Shown: positions 9,606 through 18,864, counted from the first letter of the stretch. The stretch: DNA of 64,000 bases from Opitutales bacterium UBA5694 (GCA_002420185.1 DIHO01000006.1:121007-185006); one strand, 5' to 3'. Notes: generated from the sequence alone by a model not told the origin. Made by a program: numbers and translations.

Positions 9606-10184
9606 TTGCGGCAAATCATTAACACACCGCTGCTTTCGAAAGAGGAGGAAGTCGAAGCCAATTGGGAGAATATGATCAAAGTAGAACAGGCCTCCACCTA
9701 CCTCTTCAAAAAGAACGATCCTACCAAAGTTGCGACCGAGGAATCCTCCAATCAGCTAAAGAGTTATCTGCAAGAAGCGATTTCTCGCATTTCCGAACTG
9801 GAGGGTTCCAACCAGAAGCTCAAGGAGGCTCATACAAAAGCGGAAAATATCCTCTTCGAGTTTTAAAAGCACAGTGAGGCATTTGGTCCTGAATCTGCAG
9901 AAACGATAGAGCGAATAGCTTAGCTCGAGGAACGTTGAAAGGAGCTGAAAGAACGCGGGTCGAGAATTGCCGACCAAAACTCAGACGCTGAAGTCCTCCT
10001 TGCATGCTTGGAAGGGCTACAATTCGAATTCGAAGAAAAAGGGACCGCTTCCGACTCGGGAATAGCCGAAATTCAGAAGTATCTCGATACTGCCCAACTA
10101 GATTGGAGCGTTACAAGACTCGATCTGGAAGAGCAAAGTAAGCCCCAATCCCTTCGCATTGGTCGTCGCAGGTCCGAGGACTAG
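9606..10184 (+). pseudogene. Decayed coiled-coil protein gene with three in-frame stops
   Basis: One reading frame runs 193 codons from a TTG at 9606 to the TAG at 10182-10184 and is interrupted by TAA 9864-9866, TAG 9921-9923 and TGA 9936-9938. On both sides of the stops the translation has the same character: rich in Glu, Lys, Gln and Leu with heptad-like spacing (LQEAISRISELEGSNQKLKE before, QKYLDTAQLDWSVTRLDLEEQ after). No frameshift is needed to join the parts. Three different stop codons in one short span argue for decay rather than recoding. AGGAGG at 9585-9590 lies about 15 bases upstream of the TTG, further than ideal. I do not recognise the family. It faces the formylglycine-generating enzyme gene, 14 bases away. 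Confidence 0.7.
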
Positions 10185-10198
10185 TTCGTCCCCGGAAC

Positions 10199-11179
10199 TT
10201 ACGCATCCATTGCGGTCCTGAATCCTAGGTTTCCCGTTGAGGAATCAGGGGTATTCGAAGTACGAGAAGCAACCCGATAACGGTTGCAGTAACTGTCGTG
10301 ACAAAGATAGGACCCGCCCTTCATAACTTTTCTAGCACCCGTATCGGGACCTTGAGGATTCGGCTCCTTATGGGTTAAGCGCCAGTTCGGTGAAAACCAA
10401 TCACTACACCATTCCCAAACATTACCCACCAAATTGTACATTCCAAATCCATTGGCACGAAACGACTTTGCCGGAGCGGGCCCCACGTGACCGTCTTCTG
10501 CCGTATTCGCTAACGGAAAATTTCCCTGCCAAATATTACAGCGATGCTTCCCTTCAGGGTGAAGCTCATCTCCCCAAGGGTATATTTTCTGTTCTAAACC
10601 TCCTCGTGCAGCTTTCTCCCACTCCGCTTCCGTTGGGAGACGGTTTCCCTTCCATTGGCAATAAGCAACTGCGTCTGACCAACTTATGTGAACCGCCGGA
10701 TAGTCCATCCTCTTTTTAACGTTTGATCCAGGACCTTCAGGCTTTCTCCAATAGGCTCCCTCTACACCGTACCACCACTCGAGCCCTTGCACGTTTTGTG
10801 GCTTGATGCGTTTCAGAACCGACTTCTGTAAGAGAATATGGAATACATATGACCAGCCAAACTGTTCCGCTTCCGAGACATGCCCGGTATCATCCACAAA
10901 CTCTCCAAACTCGCGATTCGTTACGCAGCAACGTGAAATCCAATAAGGATCCATATAGACTTCGATCACCTTCTTTTCTCCATCTGCCTCCCAGCCTTTA
11001 TCACTATCTGTTCCCATCAGGAAAGATCCCGCTTCGATAAGGACCATTCCTTCATGGCTCCCGTAATGGGGTGACCGCTTGGATCCTGGATCTTCAGAAC
11101 ACTGATTTACAGCTAAACACTCTCCAGTAATTGATGGTTTGGTTGGCATGCAGCAACCGGGATTTGGCTTGGGTTCCAT
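10199..11179 (-). CDS. Formylglycine-generating enzyme (sulfatase-maturing)
   Basis: Oxidises the active-site Cys of sulfatases to C-alpha-formylglycine using oxygen and copper. The 326-residue product has the full FGE-sulfatase fold: GMVLIEAGSFLMGTDSDKGW near the start, LPTEAEWEKAARGG mid-protein, and VGNVWEWCSDWF. The C-terminal segment from residue 288 carries Cys293 and Cys298 in GGSYLCHDSYC, the same five-residue spacing as the two catalytic cysteines of human SUMF1, followed by RTSNTPDSSTGNLGFR. Many bacterial SUMF1-domain proteins lack these cysteines, so this is a genuine FGE. An N-terminal extension of about 40 residues contains extra cysteines (PGCCMP). The three sulfatases in the window are its likely clients. 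Confidence 0.93.
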   Translation of the reverse strand: MEPKPNPGCCMPTKPSITGECLAVNQCSEDPGSKRSPHYGSHEGMVLIEAGSFLMGTDSDKGWEADGEKKVIEVYMDPYWISRCCVTNREFGEFVDDTGHVSEAEQFGWSYVFHILLQKSVLKRIKPQNVQGLEWWYGVEGAYWRKPEGPGSNVKKRMDYPAVHISWSDAVAYCQWKGNRLPTEAEWEKAARGGLEQKIYPWGDELHPEGKHRCNIWQGNFPLANTAEDGHVGPAPAKSFRANGFGMYNLVGNVWEWCSDWFSPNWRLTHKEPNPQGPDTGARKVMKGGSYLCHDSYCNRYRVASRTSNTPDSSTGNLGFRTAMDA

Positions 11180-11696
11180 AGCTACTTAAGGGATTTCAAA
11201 ACTTATGATCGCTACACTCTAGTCCGAGTGTCAACCAAACCCAAAGGTTAATGCAAGTAACCTACCTCTCAAATACCAAATTTTTTTCACAATCGTCTAA
11301 CCCTTGCGTTCGTTTACTCCGTTCTTCTCGAGTATTCCGCCATAGGTCAGGTCTCTAGTCAACTTAAGCCCATCCACGATCGATTGCTCATCCCCAATAG
11401 GTTTCTTTCGTCTGCACTTTCACCTAGCTCCCATCCAAAATATCCAAAATCTTTATCTGCAGCCGAGGTTTCGCATAGAGTCCCCGAGATACACAAAATA
11501 CTAATCCTAAACCTGCTGTCAGTAACCCTGGTACGCCGAAGACCACCCAAATCCTTATTTTCTCTATCTAGCGACACCCTAACAATCAGATATAACAGTC
11601 GGCCACTAGCTATATATGGCTAAAAACACAAAATCGATTTCTCAGAAAATCTGAGCTGGCTAATACTTTAAAATCTCATTCTATGTATCTACGATT
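11180..11696. other. Gene-free stretch between FGE and M20 peptidase genes
   Basis: 517 bases with overlapping 70-80-codon frames on both strands, none protein-like in full. On the minus strand, about 11430-11570, one frame reads as a hydrophobic segment (WVVFGVPGLLTAGLGLVF) ending at a stop, with no plausible start codon. This could be the relic of a membrane protein. No tRNA or strong hairpin was seen. Confidence 0.45.
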
Positions 11697-12812
11697 TTAT
11701 GACAGGAAGAAATTTTTAAGAATAGACAAGGACCGCTCCATCTCTCCATCCTCTACAAACTCGTCAGCCTTATGCGCTTGTTCGATATCTCCTGGACCAA
11801 ACACAACCGTTGGGATCCCCGCAGCCGAATAAGCTACGCCATTCGTCATAAACGCGACTTCCTTAAAGTCGGTTTGACTCCCCGCTTTCTCCGCACTTTT
11901 CGCTAAGGCTTGCGGGAACCAATTATCATTCTCTGTATTCAGAGCTGGCCGCTCCAAAAAGGTCGACACTTCCGTTTTCGCCTCCGACTGGACGATGGTT
12001 TCTATCCCCTCCCGCGCCTCCTCCATGCTCTCTCCAATTCCAAGTCTTCGGTCCACATCAATGGTGCAGCTGTCGGGAACGATATTAAATCCGATTCCCC
12101 CGGTCACCTTCCCGACGTTCAAGCTTCCTTTTTCGATAAACGCCCTATCTTCCTGGGAGAGCAATTCGGCGTACCGATCTAGCTTCTCAACAATTCGTGC
12201 TATCTTATAGATCGCATTTTCTCCAAGTTCCGGATTGGAGCCATGGGCCGCTTTCCCCTGAGACTCGATGCTGTAGCGGCAGGCTCCCTTGTGCTTGGTA
12301 ATGAGGGTGCTTTGTGTCGGCTCGCCGGTGATTGCCGCTACGATGTTGAGTTCCCCGACCAGTTCAGCGAGCTTGAACGCACCTAATTGCTTGGACTCCT
12401 CATCAACGGTTGCGGCAAAAACCAGCGAATGCCTCAAAGGCGTGTCAGCCTGGGCAAGCGTTCGAGCCAATAGCATAAAAACCGCTAGACTCGCTTTCGT
12501 GTCGCAAGCTCCCCGGCCGAAATACTTGCCTTCCTTTTCCGTCAAATCATAGGGGCTTCCGTCGAACCAGCCCGCGACACCAACTGTGTCCATGTGAGCC
12601 TCAACTAGAACCGCCGGTCGATCGTCAGGACCAATTCGAGCCACTAAGTTGTTTCGATTTGGCAGCACTTCTTGAACTCGAAATTCGATGCTATGGCTCT
12701 TGAGAAAGTCGCTCACGAAACTCTCGACATAGGCCTCGCCCGGTCCCCCATAAACCGGATTTACGCTGGGCTTGGCCACGAGTTCCTTTAAAAGCGTTAG
12801 ACACTCACTCAT
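11697..12812 (-). CDS. M20 family metallopeptidase (ArgE/DapE-like deacylase)
   Basis: A 371-residue cytoplasmic dizinc hydrolase that removes acyl groups from amino acids, acetylornithine being the best-known substrate. Metal ligands are visible in order: VEAHMDTVG (His and Asp), GRGACDTKASLAVF (bridging Asp), DEES (catalytic Glu and ligand Glu), and GPGDIEQAHKADEF near the C-terminus (final His). A dimerisation domain lies between about residues 175 and 290. ArgE, DapE and succinyl-desuccinylases share these motifs, so the substrate is open; GEPTQ resembles the ArgE side. It is monocistronic, with no arginine genes adjacent. Confidence 0.86.
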   Translation of the reverse strand: MSECLTLLKELVAKPSVNPVYGGPGEAYVESFVSDFLKSHSIEFRVQEVLPNRNNLVARIGPDDRPAVLVEAHMDTVGVAGWFDGSPYDLTEKEGKYFGRGACDTKASLAVFMLLARTLAQADTPLRHSLVFAATVDEESKQLGAFKLAELVGELNIVAAITGEPTQSTLITKHKGACRYSIESQGKAAHGSNPELGENAIYKIARIVEKLDRYAELLSQEDRAFIEKGSLNVGKVTGGIGFNIVPDSCTIDVDRRLGIGESMEEAREGIETIVQSEAKTEVSTFLERPALNTENDNWFPQALAKSAEKAGSQTDFKEVAFMTNGVAYSAAGIPTVVFGPGDIEQAHKADEFVEDGEMERSLSILKNFFLS

Positions 12813-12985
12813 TGTTGTTAAAACAATAGGGTTTTGAAGAATGGAAGCAATGGTCTTCGACCAATTTTTCAGATAGACACAATAGATGACTCCCGGTTAT
12901 CAAAAAATTCAGAAATCTCCCTTCCTCCTCATTAGCGTAAACCGTGTAGTTGACACTGCAAACTTACGGTCCAACTTTGTGTTCT

Positions 12986-14116
12986 ATGGCATGGAGGCTC
13001 GATCAGCACCTCATAAAAGGAGAAATTCAAAACCGTATTCCGGGCAAGGTAACGGGTCTCATCTGGCTCAAAGGCTTAAACCAACCGGTAGAGCTGAAAC
13101 TCAAAGGAAATTGCTACCGCGACTTGGCCGGAGCAAAACTTGTATTCGAAAATCCCGAACCGACTGTAGGTGATTACACCGGATTGGAGATCTGCCAAGA
13201 AGGGGTGGTCGGGGATATAACGGCATCCAAGAAAGTTAAAATTCCAGTCGACACGGAAACCGCGATCGGCGAATTTGTTGACGGACAAATCCCATACGTC
13301 ATTGGCAATTGCCTCTATTTGGAATGGTTCAGCGAGCGAAATGGCCGAGTTCTAATCGAGACGACAGACTACAGATGGACGGTTACACTTCCACATTGGA
13401 GCTTGTCAGAGAACGAGGAAATCGAGCAACGGCTCATGAACCAGCAAGCGATGTTCGACTTCATGGACAACTTGGCAAATGCCATAGAACCCGAAGATGA
13501 CCCACTCTCTTCATCAGGAGAAATGAATGAATTTCAATGGGAGGCGTATTTGCAAAAGTCTGACGCCCGTACTAATATGCTGATGGAGCTCTTTGAAAAG
13601 TATGGGGACGACCCTAATTGCGAAGAGCTTGTCGCTAAAGCCGTGGGCTGGGAAATCGAAAGCATTGATTATCCAGACGAACAGGATGAGTTGTGGAACG
13701 AGGACGGTTTGCTCAAAGAAGGAAAATCTTCCCCCAATGGATATCTGCCCAACCACCCTCTCATTTCCGAGATGATGGATGTTACCTCCCGGATCTTCTT
13801 CGAGACGGAATCTCGAAAATTTTTGAACGAAGAAAGCAGCAATCCATGGAACCAACTCCTGTGGCATTCTCAATTGACAGTCAGCAAACTCATTGGAGCC
13901 CTTGAAGAGGTCGCGGAAGGCGTCGATCCTGAATCTGGTTTTGTAGTCGCCACCTTAAAGCGGGCCTTGCATCTTATCCATATGACCATTTCCACCTTGG
14001 AAGCGGCTAGTTCCCTCAAAGGAGAAAAGGAATCCTGGCAGGTCGACATTCGAAGAGCCCTCTTCAGCATAAGAGAATCCACTTTGAACCTCATGCAGGA
14101 ATACCGTAAGAACTGA
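12986..14116 (+). CDS. Conserved-looking hypothetical protein
   Basis: A 376-residue acidic, soluble protein that I cannot place in a named family. The first 120 residues have a beta-rich pattern (GKVTGLIWLKGLNQPVELKL, then LAGAKLVFENPEPTVGDYTG) suggestive of a small barrel. The rest is helical with many Glu/Asp, and the C-terminus (about 290-370) looks like a four-helix bundle. No signal peptide or membrane segment. From memory, similar proteins starting MAWRL with a downstream LAGCxLxFEN-like segment occur in planctomycetes and verrucomicrobia, but I could not check this. The ATG at 12986 is chosen over the upstream TTG at 12950 because MAWRLD begins the structured part. It diverges from the M20 gene. 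Confidence 0.75.
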   Translation: MAWRLDQHLIKGEIQNRIPGKVTGLIWLKGLNQPVELKLKGNCYRDLAGAKLVFENPEPTVGDYTGLEICQEGVVGDITASKKVKIPVDTETAIGEFVDGQIPYVIGNCLYLEWFSERNGRVLIETTDYRWTVTLPHWSLSENEEIEQRLMNQQAMFDFMDNLANAIEPEDDPLSSSGEMNEFQWEAYLQKSDARTNMLMELFEKYGDDPNCEELVAKAVGWEIESIDYPDEQDELWNEDGLLKEGKSSPNGYLPNHPLISEMMDVTSRIFFETESRKFLNEESSNPWNQLLWHSQLTVSKLIGALEEVAEGVDPESGFVVATLKRALHLIHMTISTLEAASSLKGEKESWQVDIRRALFSIRESTLNLMQEYRKN

Positions 14117-14335
14117 TTTTTCGGCACTCTGCCGACGCCTACGGATCGCCCCCGAGCGCCAACTTCAAAGCACTAATATCCAACCAAACTGTCATTTTAA
14201 CACCAGAAAGAAAAGGGCCGATCTAAACCGACCAGCCCTGAAGGAACGCTGTAATCATAGATTGAAAAAAGTTCCGACTAAAACGGTGGCGAGCAGCAGT
14301 AAGACCGAATAGCCCAATTTTTAGAAAATATAAAG
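14117..14335. other. Gene-free stretch
   Basis: Nothing supportable was seen between the unknown protein gene and the relic on the opposite strand. There are no strong inverted repeats and no protein-like frame. Confidence 0.4.
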
Positions 14336-14680
14336 TCATCTTGGAATAGGGCATGTTCGTATAAACCAACTGGCATGATGGAATTTTTGACAATAGTTGC
14401 TAGTCAAATTCATCACCTTCACCGCAGAACCTGTGTAGTCATCAGCATAATTGGTCATTTCTGGCGGGAGTGCGAAATCTTCTCGTTGCATAAGGTTTCG
14501 AACCAGATTCCGTCCGTTGGTTTGCCCAGAGCACAATTGGAAATAATCCAATCGAGCTCGTAATGAATCTTTTCGGTAGTTTCCCTCCAAACCCGCCTAG
14601 CTCCTCTGGTCGTATGCAGCACGGCCAAGGCGATTTAAAGCCCCATCGACACAATCGCCCCAACCACGAGGATCTAATTT
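14336..14680 (-). pseudogene. Fragment of an unidentified gene with an in-frame stop
   Basis: Reading the minus strand from 14680, the frame gives DPRGWGDCVDGALNRLGRAA, an in-frame TAG at 14597-14599, then EGNYRKDSLRARLDYFQL, TNGRNLVRNLMQREDFALPP and MTNYADDYTGSAVKVMNL, ending at 14336. The composition is convincingly that of a real globular protein on both sides of the stop, and there is no start codon for the first part. I do not recognise the family. It is likely the decayed middle or end of a larger enzyme. The 240 bases from 14681 to 14923 hold no further readable sequence. Confidence 0.6.
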
Positions 14681-14923
14681 TTAATCGTTATTTTCTTTGT
14701 TGGTAATTTTTATTACCTCCAACGATTCAATACGGTCGATCCCTCCCAATAGAGCTATTCCGCTTCCTCACTTCAGATAATTGAAGCTCCTATGTGAATC
14801 GGGCGAAGCTATGAGTAAGTTATCCCTAATGCAGTTGGGTCTACCGAACAACTCTCCTAGTTCAACCATCTCAGATTGAAAAACGTTGCCCTCACTCATA
14901 ATCGCTAAGGAAGATGCTAAGGA

Positions 14924-15598
14924 GTGAAACCGAGAATCAAACTTGCAGATACCAAAACCGCTGATGGAGGGATTTTGTCTCTGTTTGAGCAGGATGGGGA
15001 CTACTCTATCAGCTTTGATGGCCAAGAACTCATGCACTCTCGCTTGAACGCCTCTGAGAAGCTGCTGGGAGAGCTCGGTCTCGCTCGACTTAAAATGCAA
15101 TCGATTGAACGCGTTCTCGTAGGTGGACTGGGACTGGGATTCACACTTCAACGTGTCTTAAGCACCATCCGTAGGGATTGCCAAATAGATCTCGTGGAAC
15201 TCTTACCCGATGTCATCGACTGGAACCGCAACCACCTTTCAAAACTCAACGGCTACTTACTTAAAGACTCCAGGGTTAAAGCGATCGCTCAAGATGTGAT
15301 CCAGACGATTAGAGATGCCGAGCCCGAAAAGTACGATGCGATCATCCTGGACGTCGACAACGGGCCCATCGCTATGGTCTCACCCGGAAATGACTCTCTC
15401 TATTCCCAAGCAGGATTATCAGAGCTTTTTCGAGCCCTTCGACCTGGAGGACGGGTGGTCGTGTGGTCCGCCGGGCCGGATAAGGGATTCGAAAAGCGCC
15501 TCATACGAGCGGGTTTCGAAATGACGTCAGTTCCGGCAAAGTCACATGTTTCCGCAAAGCGCACTGCCTACCTGATTTACGTAGCCGACAAAACCTAG
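14924..15598 (+). CDS. Spermidine synthase-like methyltransferase-fold protein
   Basis: A 224-residue Rossmann-fold protein resembling the spermine/spermidine synthase family: VLVGGLGLGFTLQRVL is the SAM/dcSAM-binding loop, DLVELLPDVIDWNR the acidic end of strand 2, and YDAIILDVDNGP a motif IV. The N-terminal beta-domain is short, and nothing identifies an aminopropyl acceptor, so it may be a methyltransferase-like paralogue rather than SpeE. The GTG at 14924 follows AAGGA directly, too close for a normal ribosome site. No polyamine genes are nearby. The next gene is another SAM-dependent enzyme on the same strand. Confidence 0.72.
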   Translation: MKPRIKLADTKTADGGILSLFEQDGDYSISFDGQELMHSRLNASEKLLGELGLARLKMQSIERVLVGGLGLGFTLQRVLSTIRRDCQIDLVELLPDVIDWNRNHLSKLNGYLLKDSRVKAIAQDVIQTIRDAEPEKYDAIILDVDNGPIAMVSPGNDSLYSQAGLSELFRALRPGGRVVVWSAGPDKGFEKRLIRAGFEMTSVPAKSHVSAKRTAYLIYVADKT

Positions 15599-15698
15599 TC
15601 GGCTTCCCCATGTGATTCTACCTTGCTAACTGATTTCATTTTCCGCTTAGTCTATTCGAAGTCGATCCCTTTTTATCCGGCGTCGGCTACTAATCTCC

Positions 15699-16484
15699 GT
15701 GAGCTCATTCAAACCAACGAATATTCCTATCTGGAAACGAATCCAGGATCGAATCGGCGTAAAGGTTTCCAATAAAGGGGCCAAGCTGATTGACGATAGC
15801 GGCCTGCCAATTCCAGGTGCTGAATTAAGGCAAGGTGTCGCCGGCAACCCTGATCTAAAATGGTTTATAGACGGGGGAGAACTGGGGGTAAAAACAATTG
15901 TATCTGTATTGGGTAAGCAAGGGATTGAGTTTGGTTCAAAAGAATCAGTATTGGACTTTGGCTGTGGCTGCGGAAGAGTCCTTCGGCACTTGGGTCAATA
16001 TGAGACCGTCCACTTGCACGGTACAGATATCAGTAGACCGAGCATCGCCTGGTGTGATGCGAATTTAGACTTCGCCATGTTCGGCACGAATCGTCTTCAT
16101 CCCCCCACCCGATACCGTTCCTCATCCTTTGACTTCATCTACGCTTTTTCCGTATTCACGCATTTGACACACGAACTCCAGACACTTTGGATGGCTGAAA
16201 TGCGTCGACTCCTCAAGCCCGACGGGCTTTTACTGATTACGGTCCATGGAGACCACTATCTAAACCACCTCTCTGAATCAGAAAAGGCGGCGTTTTATAA
16301 CGGCAGATTGGTTATCAAGAGAGGTGAATCCGTAGGCTCAAATCGTTGTGCAGCCTTTCACCCGCAAAAATTCGTTGCCGATTCTCTCGCTCCTGGAACC
16401 GGCTTTAAGGTTGTGGATTTCATTCGTGAGGGTGCGCTGGGAAACCCGAAGCAAGATGCCTATCTCTTTTCGGCCGATGCCTAG
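15699..16484 (+). CDS. Class I SAM-dependent methyltransferase
   Basis: A 261-residue protein with methyltransferase motif I VLDFGCGCGRVLRHL at about residues 86-100 and the post-motif region FDFIYAFSVFTHL typical of Methyltransf_11/25 families. No membrane segment. Its end overlaps the start of the glycosidase gene by 8 bases (16477-16484), so the two are translated from one mRNA. The start is taken as GTG 15699; no Shine-Dalgarno sequence is visible. Substrate unknown; enzymes of this type near surface-sugar genes often methylate sugars or lipids, but nothing here shows it. Confidence 0.8.
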   Translation: MSSFKPTNIPIWKRIQDRIGVKVSNKGAKLIDDSGLPIPGAELRQGVAGNPDLKWFIDGGELGVKTIVSVLGKQGIEFGSKESVLDFGCGCGRVLRHLGQYETVHLHGTDISRPSIAWCDANLDFAMFGTNRLHPPTRYRSSSFDFIYAFSVFTHLTHELQTLWMAEMRRLLKPDGLLLITVHGDHYLNHLSESEKAAFYNGRLVIKRGESVGSNRCAAFHPQKFVADSLAPGTGFKVVDFIREGALGNPKQDAYLFSADA

Positions 16485-17946
16485 TCCCTGGTTCAACTTC
16501 CTGTCTCAGTGGCTAGTAGTCGCTAACCTCTCATTACTATTTTACCAAGCTAACTCAGTAGGGGCATCGGTTAAGCCGCCTAAAATTGATCGGGAATTTC
16601 GGGCAGCATGGGTGGCTACGGTCTACAATATCGACTGGCCATCCAAGCCGGGTCTGAAAAAAGAAATACAGCAAGAAGAACTGATCAAGTTATTGGATAC
16701 CGCTCAGGCCAGTGGGCTAAACGCAATCATCCTCCAAGTGCGTCCCGCCGCCGATGCCCTGTATCAGTCTAACTTCGAACCCTGGTCGCCCTACCTTTCA
16801 GGAAAAATGGGTTTAGACCCCGGATACGATCCTCTGAAATTCGCAATTGAGGAGTCTCACGAGCGAGGACTTGAACTTCATGCTTGGTTCAATCCTTTCC
16901 GGGCACAAACCAACTTTAAGAACCAGGTATCCAAAACGCACATTTCGAATACAAGAAAAGACTGGATAAAGCATTACGGAGATTACCTTTGGCTCGATCC
17001 GGGAAATCCGGAGGTACGTGACTACACGATACAACTCATGCTGGACGTTGTTCAGCGATACGACATCGACGGCGTTCACATAGACGACTACTTCTACCCC
17101 TATCCGCATCCAACCAACCAGAAACCAGACCCCTTTCCAGATTCTGATACGTTCGAACGATTCGGTAGGGGAGATCGCGACCCATGGCGACGGGCAAATA
17201 TAAACGGATTCATCAAGGAACTGTATTCCCAAATCAAAAAAGCTAAGCCATGGGTGAAATTTGGCGTAAGCCCTTTCGGCATTTGGCGACCCGGAATTCC
17301 CAGAGGAACCGAAGCCGGACTGGATGCCTATGGACTGCTGTATGCCGATTCCCGCAAATGGATGCACGAGGGTTGGGTGGACTACATGATGCCTCAACTT
17401 TATTGGAGTATCGACTCAAAAGGTCAAAGTTTCCCCAAGCTTCTGAACTGGTGGATCAGACAGAACAAAAAGAAGCGACATCTGTGGCCAGGCATCGCTA
17501 CCGATCGCGTCGGTAACCAAAGACCCGCTTACGAGATACAGAAGCAGATCTCGATTATTCGTTCCGCCAGCAATGGTGCCCCTGGACATTCTCACTGGAG
17601 CGCAGACAGTTTGATAAAAGATCAGAAGGGCGTCCAAAAGCTTCTCAAACAAACCGTCTACCAATCACCCGCTTTGGTCCCTCCATCCCCTTGGATAAAA
17701 GGGGAAAAGCCCGGCTCTCCTGCCATCGCGATCACTCCCGAGGGAAAAGGATACAAAATCCGAATCGCTCCACAATCGAACATTCGATTCTGGATCCTTC
17801 AAACGAAGCAAGGCAAAGAATGGAAGCTCCAGATATTGGAAGGAACAATCGAATCAGCTCGAATCGGTCCGTCCGAAGTCATCGCCTTTTCCGGCTTGGG
17901 ACTTACGGGGCTTCAAGGAGAGACCGTAATTTACACCGTCAAATAG
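16477..17946 (+). CDS. GHL10-type (family 10-like) glycosyl hydrolase, secreted
   Basis: About 489 residues, beginning at the ATG that overlaps the preceding methyltransferase stop. The upstream extension of this frame lies inside that gene and is out of character. The N-terminus MPSPWFNFLSQWLVVANLSL is a likely signal peptide. Family signatures of the DUF187/GHL10 fold follow: REFRAAWVATVYNIDWPS, LNAIILQVRPAADALY, HAWFNPFRA and DGVHIDDYFYPYP, where the Asp pair fits the catalytic region. A C-terminal beta domain covers about 400-489. Members are poorly characterised; relatives act on peptidoglycan-type or algal glycans. The export signal and nearby sulfatases suggest a polysaccharide role, which is inference. 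Confidence 0.86.
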   Translation: MPSPWFNFLSQWLVVANLSLLFYQANSVGASVKPPKIDREFRAAWVATVYNIDWPSKPGLKKEIQQEELIKLLDTAQASGLNAIILQVRPAADALYQSNFEPWSPYLSGKMGLDPGYDPLKFAIEESHERGLELHAWFNPFRAQTNFKNQVSKTHISNTRKDWIKHYGDYLWLDPGNPEVRDYTIQLMLDVVQRYDIDGVHIDDYFYPYPHPTNQKPDPFPDSDTFERFGRGDRDPWRRANINGFIKELYSQIKKAKPWVKFGVSPFGIWRPGIPRGTEAGLDAYGLLYADSRKWMHEGWVDYMMPQLYWSIDSKGQSFPKLLNWWIRQNKKKRHLWPGIATDRVGNQRPAYEIQKQISIIRSASNGAPGHSHWSADSLIKDQKGVQKLLKQTVYQSPALVPPSPWIKGEKPGSPAIAITPEGKGYKIRIAPQSNIRFWILQTKQGKEWKLQILEGTIESARIGPSEVIAFSGLGLTGLQGETVIYTVK

Positions 17947-18032
17947 TAATGGAAAGAAGCAAAAAATTCTCAATAGGCTCCTTCCTGAGGATTGACCTAG
18001 CACAAACTGAGATTAAGTAATACATTTTAAAC

Positions 18033-18857
18033 GTGAACCAAAACCTCAATACACCCGGAATCGCAAAAAGTGCAGTTGCTCGCCTTCACGCGGATGGAGG
18101 AGCCACTTCGCTCAATGACAACGTAGTAGTGGAAGAGCCCTTGGAAATCCGGATCGGCAATCGCCCATTCGTGGTGACAATGCGGACCCCTGGTAACGAC
18201 AAGGAGCTCGCCGCCGGTTTTATGACAACCGAGGGATTCACTTATTCAAAGTCGGATTTCAAGGACATCGATCGATGTCGCATGGCGTCAAATCCAGAAA
18301 ACACGATTCGGATACGAATGAGCACGGGTGTGAACCCCGAAAAAATCGAATCTCACCGTTATGGAGCGATATCAGCTAGTTGTGGCGTTTGTGGAAAAAC
18401 GTCCATCGAATCTATTAGAAACTCGTATCCAGATATCCAGAGTGACTGTAAAATTGAGCGGGCAACTCTACTTTCGCTTCCTGATCGATTGCGAAAAAGT
18501 CAAGTTGTCTTTGAAAAGACCGGTGGACTCCACTCCTCCGGACTATTCGACAAAGCGGGCAATCTGCTTTGTCTCAAAGAGGATGTGGGACGCCACAATG
18601 CCCTTGACAAGGTGATCGGCTTTGCACTGCTCAATGACATCTGGCCGCTCGAAAACCATATCCTCATGGTTAGCGGTCGTGTTTCTTTCGAAATCATTCA
18701 AAAGGCCTTAGCGGCTCGAATTCCTATTGTAGCCGCTGTATCCGCACCTTCATCACTAGCGATTTCAGTAGCTCGTGAATGCGGAATCACTTTAGTTGGT
18801 TTCTTACGAAACCCCACCATGAATGTCTATTCACATCCACACCGAATTTCTAAATAA
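18033..18857 (+). CDS. fdhD: Formate dehydrogenase accessory sulfurtransferase FdhD
   Basis: A 274-residue protein that carries sulfur from IscS to the molybdenum/tungsten bis-MGD cofactor of formate dehydrogenases. The mobile-loop cysteine pair is present as SASCGVCGK with Cys117 and Cys120. Further family motifs are ELAAGFMTTEGF, FEKTGGLHSSGLF, KEDVGRHNALDKVIG and SGRVSFEIIQKA. The start is GTG at 18033. No formate dehydrogenase lies in the window, so its client is elsewhere. It is followed after 7 bases by a sulfatase gene, probably a chance neighbour on the same transcript. Confidence 0.95.
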   Translation: MNQNLNTPGIAKSAVARLHADGGATSLNDNVVVEEPLEIRIGNRPFVVTMRTPGNDKELAAGFMTTEGFTYSKSDFKDIDRCRMASNPENTIRIRMSTGVNPEKIESHRYGAISASCGVCGKTSIESIRNSYPDIQSDCKIERATLLSLPDRLRKSQVVFEKTGGLHSSGLFDKAGNLLCLKEDVGRHNALDKVIGFALLNDIWPLENHILMVSGRVSFEIIQKALAARIPIVAAVSAPSSLAISVARECGITLVGFLRNPTMNVYSHPHRISK

Positions 18858-18864
18858 CACTTTA

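Noticed and set aside
9864..9938. Recoding (selenocysteine or readthrough) of the stops in the coiled-coil gene
   Set aside because: Three different stop codons occur within 75 bases and no stem-loop typical of recoding was seen; decay is simpler.
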